From: Acuticoccus sp039189655
GTDB taxonomy: Bacteria; Pseudomonadota; Alphaproteobacteria; Rhizobiales; Amorphaceae
Assembly (NCBI GenBank): GCA_039189655.1
Contig: JBCCYN010000061.1
Location: forward strand, 1 to 24,191
Length of the DNA: 24,191 nucleotides
Direction of reading: 5' to 3'
Under the pieces are notes generated by a model that made no database searches, was not told the DNA's origin, and saw only the letters and a program-made list of their open reading frames with translations. Positions within the stretch are counted from its first letter, which is position 1. Every line of letters starts with the position of its first letter. Below are positions 1 through 7,126 of this stretch, in pieces. The position numbers were made by a program, and so were the translations under genes.

Positions 1-1034
1 ACCCCTTCCAGCTGCGCCGCCGGGTTTTCTCGCTCAAAAACCTCCGATTCGATCCATTCGAGGTTGACCCGCACATTGTTGGCGATACCGCCGTGGGTGA
101 GCGCCTCGATCAGGCTTTTGTAGGCGTCCTTCAGCTCGGTGTATTTTCCCACCACGGCGATGGTCACGGTGCCTTCCGGATTATGCAGGCGGCGCGAAAT
201 TTCGGCCCAGCGGGAAAGGTCCGCGGGGGGCGGGTTTTCGATCCCGAAGGCGGAAAGCACTTCGTTGTCAAAACCCTCTTCGTGGTAGGCGATGGGGACA
301 TCGTAGATGGTGGCCACATCGAGCGCCGGGATCACCGCCGTTTCCTTCACCGAGCAGAAGAGGGCGAGTTTGCGCCGCTCCCCCGGCGGGATGTCTCGGT
401 CGCAGCGCACCAGTAAAATGTCGGGCTGAATGCCGATGGAGCGCAGTTCCTTCACCGAGTGCTGGGTGGGCTTGGTTTTCAGCTCCCCCGCCGACGCGAT
501 GTAGGGCATCAAGGTGAGGTGGATGAAAATGGTGGCACCCCGGGGCAGGTCCACCGAGAGCTGGCGAATGGCCTCGAAGAAGGGCAGGCCCTCAATGTCG
601 CCCACCGTGCCGCCGATTTCCACCAGCACGAAGTCGATGCCTTCATTGCCATCAAGGACGAACTCTTTGATGGCATCGGTGACGTGGGGGATCACCTGGA
701 CGGTGCCGCCCAGATAGTCGCCGCGACGCTCCTTGGCCAAAATGTCCTGGTAGATGCGGCCCGTCGTGATGTTGTCGCCGCGGGAGGCCGGGCGTCCCGT
801 AAAGCGCTCGTAGTGGCCAAGGTCGAGGTCGGTCTCCGCGCCGTCATCGGTCACGAACACCTCACCGTGCTGGTAGGGGCTCATCGTCCCGGGGTCGACG
901 TTGAGGTAGGGGTCGAGCTTGCGCAGGCGGACGGAATAGCCGCGGGCCTGGAGAAGCGCGCCCAGCGCGGCGGAGGCGAGGCCCTTGCCGAGGGAAGAGA
1001 CGACGCCGCCGGTGATGAAGACGTAGCGCGTCAA
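1..1034 (-). CDS. pyrG: CTP synthase, N-terminal 344 residues (cut by window start)
   Basis: CTP synthase aminates UTP to CTP using glutamine-derived ammonia and ATP, the last step of pyrimidine nucleotide synthesis in the cytoplasm. The translation opens with TRYVFITGGVVSSLGKG, the hallmark N-terminus and P-loop of the synthetase domain. It continues with the family segments KLDPYLNVDPGTMSPYQHGE, VEIGGTVGDIEG and KTKPTQHSVKELRSIG. The window ends shortly after the synthetase domain, so the C-terminal glutamine amidotransferase domain lies off the left edge. The start is a TTG at 1034: an in-frame TGA lies a few codons upstream, no ATG or GTG fits, and a GGGGAG ribosome binding site sits about 6 bases before it. 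The gene follows secG by 153 bases on the same strand and is probably co-transcribed with it, a common alphaproteobacterial pair. Identification is near certain; only the 3' end is missing. Confidence 0.96.
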   Translation of the reverse strand, partial: MTRYVFITGGVVSSLGKGLASAALGALLQARGYSVRLRKLDPYLNVDPGTMSPYQHGEVFVTDDGAETDLDLGHYERFTGRPASRGDNITTGRIYQDILAKERRGDYLGGTVQVIPHVTDAIKEFVLDGNEGIDFVLVEIGGTVGDIEGLPFFEAIRQLSVDLPRGATIFIHLTLMPYIASAGELKTKPTQHSVKELRSIGIQPDILLVRCDRDIPPGERRKLALFCSVKETAVIPALDVATIYDVPIAYHEEGFDNEVLSAFGIENPPPADLSRWAEISRRLHNPEGTVTIAVVGKYTELKDAYKSLIEALTHGGIANNVRVNLEWIESEVFERENPAAQLEG

Positions 1035-1187
1035 GAAAACTCCCCCAGCCGATCAACAAGCTGGAGTTTGTTGAAACACCAGAACGCCACCCCGTTCAAC
1101 GGGGCAGCGCACTGCTTTGGCGCGAGTTTTGAGTTTTCGACAGTCTTGTGCGTCCGGGGGTCGCCAGCGCGCCGCCCGGGCAACGAG

Positions 1188-1658
1188 CTAGTTCCCAGTG
1201 GGCACCTGCGGACTGGCCGGTGCGCTTCCGTCGGTCGTGGCCGGTACTTCGGGCGTTGCCGTGTCGCCGGTGGGCGGGGCGGGCGCAGCGGGTTCATCGG
1301 CCGGAACCGCTTCACCTGATGTGCGACGCAGCGTGTCCAAAAGCCCTTCACCGGTTCCGCGGGTGGCATCGTCTCCGGCGGGTGCGCCGGGCGCGGCCGG
1401 CACTGCACCATCCAAAATGGACGGCGCGCCGGACTGCTGTTTGGCAAGGAGGCCAAGGCCCAGCGAGGTCACGAAGAAGGTGACCGCGAGAATGGTGGTT
1501 GCCCGGGTAAGAAGGTTCGCGGATCCGCGGGCCGAAAACATGCCGCCGCCGCCGCCACCACCAATGCCGAGCGCGCCACCTTCGGAGCGCTGCAGCAAAA
1601 TGACGGCGATCATGGCGACCACGATCATCAGGTGGATGACGATGATGACAGTTGTCAT
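1188..1658 (-). CDS. secG: Preprotein translocase subunit SecG
   Basis: SecG is the small accessory subunit of the SecYEG channel in the inner membrane and helps protein export. The 156-residue product has two transmembrane segments, about residues 2-22 and 51-72. Between them lies the family signature LLQRSEGGALGIGGGGGG followed by FSARGSAN, which marks SecG. After residue 75 the chain is a long alanine/proline/threonine-rich tail with no recognisable fold, making the protein longer than E. coli SecG (110 residues). I chose the ATG at 1658 because the protein then begins MTTVIIVIHL as in the family. The in-frame GTG at 1682 lies at or before the predicted transcription start of the promoter at 1688-1716. 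pyrG follows downstream in the same direction. secY of the same complex is encoded about 3 kb away on the other strand. Confidence 0.95.
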   Translation of the reverse strand: MTTVIIVIHLMIVVAMIAVILLQRSEGGALGIGGGGGGGMFSARGSANLLTRATTILAVTFFVTSLGLGLLAKQQSGAPSILDGAVPAAPGAPAGDDATRGTGEGLLDTLRRTSGEAVPADEPAAPAPPTGDTATPEVPATTDGSAPASPQVPTGN

Positions 1659-1687
1659 GGCGAACTTTCTCGTTGCGTCCACTCGGT

Positions 1688-1716
1688 ACTTAGCGAGCCA
1701 GGGCGGGAATTTGAAG
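1688..1716 (-). promoter_or_regulatory. Putative sigma70-type promoter of secG-pyrG
   Basis: On the minus strand CTTCAA, a 17-base spacer and CTAAGT resemble the rhizobial pattern CTTGAC-N17-CTATAT. The predicted transcript would begin near 1681, leaving a leader of about 23 bases before the secG ATG. Found by eye; not a score. Confidence 0.4.
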
Positions 1717-2345
1717 CGCCGTGCCCATGGGCAGGATCGCCGTCATGGGTTTTGGAAGGCCCGGTTCCCGCCACTGTGTTGGCTCGTGGCGCGACGGGTA
1801 CCCCACGGGCCAAACGCCCTCAGCCGCTTTTGCAACGACTGGCCTTGCCGGGTCAATGTCGGTGTGGTGCGCCCACGCCGTACGAGCGCGCCGTCGCGCG
1901 GGCGTCCTCCTGGGGCACAGGAGCTTGCTACTGCCGACAGGGCATCCGGAAACGGCGTTGCATCCGTGCGGGCGCGCAGAGGAATAGCCGGGATGCTCGA
2001 TACATTTTTAGATCGCGACGGGCCACTCAGGCACCGGGTTCCCTATGAGCGGCGTTTCGCCGCGATTGCCACGGGTCACAAATGCAGCCCCGATTTATCT
2101 GGAGATGTCGACTTAGATCGCAGATAAAACCTAGGGTTATAGGAAAACATAAATTGCGCTATGAATTCAAATGATAGTATTTAAGCAACTGCGACATGAA
2201 ATCGGCACAGCGGGACGGCAATGTGGCCATGCTGGTGTCAGCGTTTTGCGCTGCTGTGACATAGTCGCTGGACAAATTGCATGCCGCCGGAAAGGCCCTC
2301 CACCGACCACCAGGGCAGCCGGCGCCTAGAAAATGCAGGCTGGGA
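1717..2345. other. Gene-free stretch between secG and the RTX protease
   Basis: I see no recognisable gene, tRNA or repeat in this stretch. Up to about 2080 it is GC-rich, and the open frames on both strands look fortuitous, with no family motifs. From about 2090 to 2200 the base composition turns clearly AT-rich (for example ATAGGAAAACATAAATTG). This is unlike the rest of the window and suggests a promoter region or imported DNA. A weak promoter-like pair, ATTGCG and TAGTAT 16 bases apart, lies at about 2153-2180 on the plus strand, reading toward the protease gene. Confidence 0.5.
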
Positions 2346-3632
2346 ATGAAGAAGCACTATAAGTCGTTGTTGCCGGGCAATCCCTACACCCTCAACGGCC
2401 ACGAAACGGGCGCCCCCGTTATCATCACCTATTCGTTCTCCACCAACTCAGAACTCGGTGGGCGTTTTAACGGGGCAGCGGACGGCGTTCTGAAGACGGC
2501 GGTGCGTAGGGCCGTGAAAGAGTTCGAGAAGGTAGCGGCCGTCAAATTCGTCGAAGTTGAGCCGAGCGCCGACGAGATGTTGTCGTTCTTCTACAACAAG
2601 CGGGACGATGGCTACTCGTGGGCCACCTACCCGGTCTCGACTCCCGATGATCCCGATTCCAACAATCGGGTCGCCATCAACAAGCACTACGGCGACTACC
2701 GGCCTGGCAGCGGGGGGTACCAGGTCATCCTCCACGAAATCGGCCACGCCTTGGGCCTGAAACACCCGTTCGAAAACCCGAACAAGCTGGCACCAGCGCT
2801 GGACAACACCAACAACACGTTGATGTCGTACACCTGGGTGGGAAAGAACAAGACTGAGCTGCAGCGCTTCGACCGCCAGGCGCTCCAGGAGCTCTACGGC
2901 GATGCCGATGAGTTGCGGGGCGTCAAGGTGGGGTGGGACTCCGCCAGCGACACGCTCAGAGTCATCGGAACCCGCAAAGACGACTACTTGCTGGGCGTCA
3001 ACACTGGCTCAAAGATCTTCGGCCAAAACGGCAACGACATTTTGGCGGGGCGGGGGGATAAAGACACCCTCAGCGGTGGCGACGGCTGGGATACGTTGCG
3101 CGGCTGGGGCGGCAACGACATGCTCTCCGGCGGAGAAAATGGTGACCGCCTCAACGGCGGCGAAGGCAGGGACACGCTGCAGGGCGGCAGCGGCAATGAC
3201 GTCCTCGTGGGCGACCGACTCGCCAAATTCGGTGGCGCCGGAGACGATCGGCTATTTGGTGGCGCCGGAAACGATCGTCTGTCTGGTGGCGGCCGCCACG
3301 ATCACCTATCCGGCGGAGAACACAACGATACCTTGCTGGGCAACGATGGGCGCGACTCCCTCGTCGGCGGTCGCGGAAACGATTATTTGGTGGGGGGTGA
3401 CGGAGCCGATCGGTTCATTTTTTCGCGCGGCGAGGGGCGGGACCGGATCCAGGATTTCTCTCGCAGAGAGGGCGACAAAATCGACCTCTCGGACCTGGAC
3501 CTCAACAGGCAAGAAATCCTGTCGCGCCTGGAGCCGTTCTTTGACCATAAGATTTTCAAGCACGGCAACCTGGAAATTCTCCTTCTGGGCCATGACGATA
3601 CGGTGTTTATAGCCAGCGATTTCATCGTCTGA
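2346..3632 (+). CDS. Metzincin zinc metalloprotease with RTX repeats (serralysin-like, probably type I secreted)
   Basis: The 428-residue product is predicted to be a secreted, calcium-stabilised zinc endopeptidase. Residues 130-141 read HEIGHALGLKHP, the metzincin zinc site (three His, catalytic Glu131). Residues 158-163 contain TLMSYT, the Met-turn plus the tyrosine that serves as an extra zinc ligand in serralysins. From about residue 226 to 355 there are glycine/aspartate nonapeptide repeats of the GGxGxDxLx type, which fold as a calcium beta-roll. They are followed by a C-terminal block (DRIQDFSRREGDKIDLSDL) typical of RTX proteins exported by type I secretion. There is no N-terminal signal peptide, as expected for that route. 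The protease part is only about 200 residues and no propeptide is evident. I chose the ATG at 2346 over a TTG at 2277, because the extra 23 residues look non-coding and AGG lies 6 bases before the ATG. No secretion ABC transporter, adaptor or protease inhibitor lies nearby. Confidence 0.88.
   Translation: MKKHYKSLLPGNPYTLNGHETGAPVIITYSFSTNSELGGRFNGAADGVLKTAVRRAVKEFEKVAAVKFVEVEPSADEMLSFFYNKRDDGYSWATYPVSTPDDPDSNNRVAINKHYGDYRPGSGGYQVILHEIGHALGLKHPFENPNKLAPALDNTNNTLMSYTWVGKNKTELQRFDRQALQELYGDADELRGVKVGWDSASDTLRVIGTRKDDYLLGVNTGSKIFGQNGNDILAGRGDKDTLSGGDGWDTLRGWGGNDMLSGGENGDRLNGGEGRDTLQGGSGNDVLVGDRLAKFGGAGDDRLFGGAGNDRLSGGGRHDHLSGGEHNDTLLGNDGRDSLVGGRGNDYLVGGDGADRFIFSRGEGRDRIQDFSRREGDKIDLSDLDLNRQEILSRLEPFFDHKIFKHGNLEILLLGHDDTVFIASDFIV
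3021..3410 (+). repeat. RTX nonapeptide-coding repeat tract
   Basis: This stretch encodes a series of degenerate GGxGxD repeats inside the protease gene. The clearest tandem copy is the 27-base unit at 3231-3257, repeated at 3258-3284 with few changes (products GGAGDDRLF and GGAGNDRLS), which suggests a recent local duplication. Several units have lost the canonical glycine or aspartate (for example GGGRHDHLS and GGEHNDTLL), so not every turn may bind calcium. Confidence 0.85.
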
Positions 3633-3654
3633 GGCGCATGCTCCGGCGGCGGCA

Positions 3655-3675
3655 GGCCCCCACGAGGCGGGGGCC
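3655..3675. terminator. Hairpin between convergent genes, possible bidirectional terminator
   Basis: GGCCCCC at 3655-3661 pairs perfectly with GGGGGCC at 3669-3675 around a 7-base loop. It lies 22 bases after the protease stop and 80 bases beyond the stop of the converging YdcZ-like gene. There is no T-run on either side, so it is either a factor-independent stop of the U-less kind or a structure that protects the 3' ends. Confidence 0.45.
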
Positions 3676-3755
3676 GTGCGCCGCTCGGTCATTGAAGAGC
3701 CTGTCGCTTCTGCCGTGTCGCCATTAGCGGCCGTGGGTCAGCGCGCGGCTTTTGG

Positions 3756-4199
3756 TCAAAGTGGCTTCCTGGCAAGGACGATGCCCACCACCATCACGAG
3801 AATGCCCACAATGCGTCGCGCGGTAACAGGCACTTGCGGAGCGCCGAAAAGGGCGAAGTGGTCGATGATGGCCGATGAGATGAGTTGGCCAAGGAGGACC
3901 AGGAACACCGCATTCGCGACACCGATGCGCGGCGCGAGGAAGGTGATCGAGGCAATGTACACCGTGAAGAGCAGCCCTGCAGCGTAGCCGAAATTCGCCC
4001 CGGGCCATCGCAGACCGCCCGGCGCGCCGCCGGAGATCACGTAGGCAACGGCGCAGGCAAGGAGGGCGACAAAGGACAAAACTGCGGCCGCCGCGAACGG
4101 GCTGCCCATACGAACGCCCAAGGAGGCGTTGAGCGCGGCCATAATTGGCACGGCAATGCCCGCCGTGAGGGCAAGCGCGGTATAAAGGGAGTCTTTCAT
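3756..4199 (-). CDS. YdcZ/DUF606-type small membrane protein (drug/metabolite transporter superfamily)
   Basis: The 147-residue protein is almost entirely hydrophobic, with about five transmembrane helices. Its N-terminal part matches the DUF606 pattern: a helix followed by ALNASLGVRMGSPFAAAAVLSF. A second half carries GxLFTVYIASITFLAPRIGVANAVFLVLLGQLISSAIIDHF, the usual second signature. These proteins are half-size members of the drug/metabolite transporter superfamily and probably work as dimers; the substrate is unknown. I chose the ATG at 4199, which has GAGG about 8 bases upstream, over a start 21 bases earlier. The gene stands alone, converging on the RTX protease and diverging from secY. 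It occupies the place where ribosomal protein genes would be expected before secY. Confidence 0.85.
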   Translation of the reverse strand: MKDSLYTALALTAGIAVPIMAALNASLGVRMGSPFAAAAVLSFVALLACAVAYVISGGAPGGLRWPGANFGYAAGLLFTVYIASITFLAPRIGVANAVFLVLLGQLISSAIIDHFALFGAPQVPVTARRIVGILVMVVGIVLARKPL

Positions 4200-4446
4200 G
4201 GGCCGACCTCGCAGCGCCAAAGTCCTGGATCGCCGGCCGCCCTATAACGATCCTTTGACCGCAACGCTGCCGGGTGCGCCATCTTTCCTGCCGCAAATTG
4301 GTGGCTGCGTGTTTACGCCGCCTTAAGCGCGGGGTTTGTTCCAGAGGCGGCGTCCTAAGGGCTCGTGCAGGATCGCTAGGGCGCCGGATCGATCCCGTGC
4401 GGATGGTTTGCGGACCACCAAGTCCCATTTTACGCGGACGCGGCTC
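4200..4446. other. Gene-free stretch upstream of secY
   Basis: I see no gene here. In particular rplO and rpmD, which normally precede secY, are absent from the 355 bases before secY, and the open frames present have no family resemblance. The region must hold the start signals of the divergent YdcZ-like gene, but I find no convincing promoter for it. Confidence 0.55.
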
Positions 4447-4475
4447 GTGACAGAGGGTTCCGGACGCGTTAGGAA
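4447..4475 (+). promoter_or_regulatory. Putative promoter of secY-adk
   Basis: GTGACA, a 17-base spacer and TAGGAA fit the sigma70 pattern moderately well (five of six bases in the -35 element, three of six in the -10). The transcript would start near 4482, about 73 bases before the secY ATG. A local promoter is needed because no ribosomal protein gene lies directly upstream to supply read-through. Confidence 0.4.
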
Positions 4476-4554
4476 AACGGCTTGCTGGGCCCTTGGCGTG
4501 GAAAATGTGTGACTGCGCCCGCCCACCTGTCCCGTACGATTTCGGAGTTCCTCC

Positions 4555-5889
4555 ATGGCGTCAGCCGCCGAACAACTTGCCGCAAACCTAAACTTTAGGG
4601 CGTTCGGCAAAGCGACTGAGCTCAAGCAGCGCATTTGGTTCACCCTGGCCGCGCTCGTGGTGTACCGCCTGGGCACATACATCCCGCTGCCGGGCATCGA
4701 TCCGGTCGCCCTGGCCCAGGCGTTCGATCAGGCGCAACAGGGGCTGATTGGCCTCTTCAATGTGTTTGCCGGCGGTGCTGTGGGGCGGATGGCCATCTTT
4801 GCCCTGGGCATCATGCCCTACATCTCGGCCTCCATCATCATCCAGCTCCTCACCACGGTCGTGCCGCGTCTCGAGCAGCTCAAGAAAGAGGGTGAGCAGG
4901 GCCGAAAACAGATCAACCAGTACACACGGTACGGGACCGTAGTTCTCGCCACAGTGCAGGCCTATGGGATCTCGGTGGGCCTGGAGAGCGCCGGAAACAT
5001 CGTCACCGATCCCGGCTGGTTCTTCCGCTTTACCACCGTCGTGACGCTGGTGGGCGGCACCATGTTCCTCATGTGGCTGGGCGAGCAAATCACCAGCAGG
5101 GGTGTGGGTAACGGCATTTCGCTGATCATTTTCGCGGGCATCATCGCGGAGCTTCCCTCAGCCATCGCCGGCACCTTGGAGCTGGGCAGGCAGGGTGCGC
5201 TCTCCACCGCCATTATCCTCGCCGTCGTCGTGATGGCGGTGGTGGTGATCGCGTTCATCGTCTTTGTGGAGCGGGCGCAACGGCGTCTCCTCATCCAGTA
5301 TCCGAGACGACAGGTGGGCAATCGCATGTTCCAGGGCGATTCTTCGCACCTGCCGCTCAAACTCAACACCGCCGGGGTGATCCCACCCATTTTCGCGTCA
5401 TCGTTGCTCCTCATCCCCGCGACGCTCACCACCTTCGGTGCCGGCGGCAGCGGGGGCGGGATCCTGGGGACCGTGCAAGCGCTCTTCGGTCACGGCCAGC
5501 CCCTCTACATGATCAGTTACGCCGGGATGATCGCCTTCTTCGCGTTCTTTTATACGGCGATCGTCTTCAACCCAGCCGACACCGCCGACAATCTGAAGAA
5601 GCACGGCGGCTATATCCCGGGTATCCGACCTGGGGAGCGAACGGCACAGTATATCGACTATGTTCTCACCCGAATTACGGTGGTGGGCGCAATCTATCTG
5701 GTGCTGATCTGCCTGCTTCCGGAGTTCCTCATCGCATCCACTGCCGTTCCATTTTATTTTGGTGGAACAAGTCTTCTCATTGTCGTTAGTGTGACGATGG
5801 ATACGGTGACACAGGTGCAGGGCCATCTGCTCGCCCACCAGTACGAAGGGCTCGTGAAGAAGTCTAAACTTAAAGGGAAGCGCCGATGA
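4555..5889 (+). CDS. secY: Preprotein translocase subunit SecY
   Basis: SecY forms the protein-conducting pore of the Sec translocon in the inner membrane. The 444-residue product is full length for the family and has the expected ten membrane-spanning segments. Diagnostic stretches include LAALVVYRLGTYIPLPGI near the N-terminus, GIMPYISASIIIQLL (helix 2), MWLGEQITSRGVGNGISLIIF, PLKLNTAGVIPPIFASSLL and the C-terminal FNPADTADNLKKHGGYIPGIRPG cytoplasmic loop. The start is an ATG with GGAG about 8 bases upstream. The stop codon overlaps the adk start by ATGA, implying coupled translation. Unusually, rplO is missing directly upstream; the previous gene is an unrelated membrane protein on the other strand. 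Confidence 0.98.
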   Translation: MASAAEQLAANLNFRAFGKATELKQRIWFTLAALVVYRLGTYIPLPGIDPVALAQAFDQAQQGLIGLFNVFAGGAVGRMAIFALGIMPYISASIIIQLLTTVVPRLEQLKKEGEQGRKQINQYTRYGTVVLATVQAYGISVGLESAGNIVTDPGWFFRFTTVVTLVGGTMFLMWLGEQITSRGVGNGISLIIFAGIIAELPSAIAGTLELGRQGALSTAIILAVVVMAVVVIAFIVFVERAQRRLLIQYPRRQVGNRMFQGDSSHLPLKLNTAGVIPPIFASSLLLIPATLTTFGAGGSGGGILGTVQALFGHGQPLYMISYAGMIAFFAFFYTAIVFNPADTADNLKKHGGYIPGIRPGERTAQYIDYVLTRITVVGAIYLVLICLLPEFLIASTAVPFYFGGTSLLIVVSVTMDTVTQVQGHLLAHQYEGLVKKSKLKGKRR

Positions 5890-6485
5890 GGTTGATGTTG
5901 CTTGGACCGCCAGGCGCGGGGAAAGGCACCCAAGCTGAGCGGTTGGTGCACGATCACGGGATTGTGCAGCTATCCACCGGGGATATGCTTCGCGCCGCGG
6001 TGTCCGACGGTACCCCGGTGGGTCTGAAGGCCAAGGACATCATGGCCCGGGGCGATCTCGTCCCTGACGCGGTGGTTGTGGAAATCGTCGCGGACCGGAT
6101 CGAGGGCGCCGACTGCGCCAAGGGTTTCATCCTGGATGGTTTCCCCCGCACGGTCGCCCAGGCGCAGGCCCTAGAGGCGTTGCTGCGCGAAAAAGGGCTC
6201 TCCCTTGATGCGGTGATCGAACTGCAGGTGGATGAGGCGGCGTTGACCGAGCGTGTGGAAAAGCGCGCCGCGGAAAGCGCTGGTGAGGCCCGGGCGGATG
6301 ACACGGTGGAGGCGCTGCGTCACCGCTTAAACGTTTATCGCGAACAAACCGCACCGCTCATCGACTACTATCGCTCGACCGGCCTTTTGCGCGTTGTGGA
6401 TGGGATGCAGGATATCGAGACGGTGGCCGGCGCGATCGCTCAGGTTGTCCGCGAGGGTCAGTCCCCGCTGCGCGCCGCTGAATAG
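5886..6485 (+). CDS. adk: Adenylate kinase
   Basis: Adenylate kinase interconverts ATP + AMP and two ADP in the cytoplasm and keeps the adenylate pool balanced. The 199-residue protein begins with MRLMLLGPPGAGKGTQAERL, containing the P-loop at residues 7-15. It carries the AMP-site STGDMLRAAV and the conserved FILDGFPRTVAQA. The LID is the short form without a four-cysteine zinc site, consistent with alphaproteobacterial enzymes. It overlaps secY by four bases (ATGA), the normal order in this lineage. A 257-base untranslated gap follows before rpsM. Confidence 0.97.
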   Translation: MRLMLLGPPGAGKGTQAERLVHDHGIVQLSTGDMLRAAVSDGTPVGLKAKDIMARGDLVPDAVVVEIVADRIEGADCAKGFILDGFPRTVAQAQALEALLREKGLSLDAVIELQVDEAALTERVEKRAAESAGEARADDTVEALRHRLNVYREQTAPLIDYYRSTGLLRVVDGMQDIETVAGAIAQVVREGQSPLRAAE

Positions 6486-6488
6486 TTA

Positions 6489-6507
6489 TTTTGGCGCGAT
6501 GCCAAAA
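6489..6507 (+). other. Stem-loop just after adk
   Basis: TTTTGGC at 6489-6495 pairs perfectly with GCCAAAA at 6501-6507 around a 5-base loop, 4 bases after the adk stop. No T-run follows, so it looks more like a 3' end stabiliser or processing site than a classical terminator. The CTTGAC element of the downstream promoter begins immediately after the stem. Confidence 0.45.
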
Positions 6508-6536
6508 CTTGACTGAGGGGTTGTGCTGGGCTAGTG
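6508..6536 (+). promoter_or_regulatory. Putative internal promoter of rpsM-rpsK-rpoA-rplQ
   Basis: CTTGAC, a 17-base spacer and CTAGTG match the -35 of the rhizobial housekeeping consensus perfectly and the first half of its -10 (CTATAT). The transcript would start near 6543, giving a leader of about 200 bases before rpsM. This would let the alpha-operon genes be expressed independently of secY-adk. Confidence 0.5.
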
Positions 6537-6558
6537 CCCGTCCTTAACTGGAGGAGCC

Positions 6559-6699
6559 GTGAAGCGTTTTCGCGGCATGACTCCTATTTTGGGCACACAC
6601 CCCTTTAACGTTAGGGTTGGCGGCTGGCACACCGAATGGTGTCACCGGTCGACTTCGCGGTCGCGAACCCCGGACACCAAAGCGCTGGCGTGGCCTTGA
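6559..6699 (+). other. Possible 46-codon mini-ORF in the rpsM leader
   Basis: A GTG at 6559 is preceded 2-4 bases upstream by GGAGGAG, the strongest ribosome-binding-like site in the region, and opens a 46-codon frame ending in TGA at 6699. The product would be basic (begins MKRFRGMTPILG) and has no resemblance I recognise. It could be a leader peptide gene or a chance match; composition alone does not decide. Confidence 0.22.
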
Positions 6700-6742
6700 A
6701 TTTTTGGAATTTGCCGGTGGCGGGACCGGCAGTGGAGGCAGC

Positions 6743-7111
6743 GTGGCTCGTATCGCAGGCGTCAACATCCCCTCGGGCAAGCGCGTGGTGATTGCGCTTC
6801 AGTATATCCACGGCATCGGTTCATCGATGGCGAAGGAAATCACCGAGAAGGTGAACATCACGCCGGAGCGGCGCGTCAACGAACTGTCTGATGCCGAAGT
6901 GATCATGCTGCGCGAGACCATCGACCGCGACTATATGGTCGAGGGCGATCTACGGCGGGAGACCGCCATGAACATCAAGCGCTTGATGGACCTTGGCTGC
7001 TACCGCGGGCTGCGCCACCGTCGCGGCCTTCCAGTCCGCGGCCAACGCACCCACACCAACGCGCGCACCCGCAAGGGCCCCGCAAAGCCCATCGCCGGGA
7101 AGAAGAAGTAG
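6743..7111 (+). CDS. rpsM: 30S ribosomal protein S13
   Basis: S13 sits in the head of the small ribosomal subunit and contacts the large subunit and P-site tRNA. The 122-residue product begins VARIAGVNIPSGKRV and runs through the helix-two-turn-helix part (YIHGIGSSMAKEI). It ends with the basic C-terminal tail RGLRHRRGLPVRGQRTHTNARTRKGP. The start is a GTG at 6743 with GGAGG 4 bases upstream; the open frame extends further upstream, but those residues are not part of the S13 family. It is followed by rpsK after 15 bases. Confidence 0.97.
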   Translation: MARIAGVNIPSGKRVVIALQYIHGIGSSMAKEITEKVNITPERRVNELSDAEVIMLRETIDRDYMVEGDLRRETAMNIKRLMDLGCYRGLRHRRGLPVRGQRTHTNARTRKGPAKPIAGKKK

Positions 7112-7126
7112 ACCAGGAAAGCAATT

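Noticed and set aside
1090..1104. CCCCG/CGGGG stem between secG and pyrG as a terminator
   Set aside because: Only five base pairs, no T-run, and the two genes are normally co-transcribed; chance in GC-rich DNA is likely.
459..1319. Long open frame on the plus strand opposite pyrG
   Set aside because: It is the mirror of a certain CTP synthase gene, and its product has no family motif.
2277..2345. Earlier TTG start for the RTX protease
   Set aside because: The 23 added residues do not look like a signal peptide or propeptide; the ATG at 2346 has a better ribosome site.
6617..6742. Upstream extension of S13
   Set aside because: The frame is open, but the residues do not belong to the S13 family, and GGAGG precedes the GTG at 6743.
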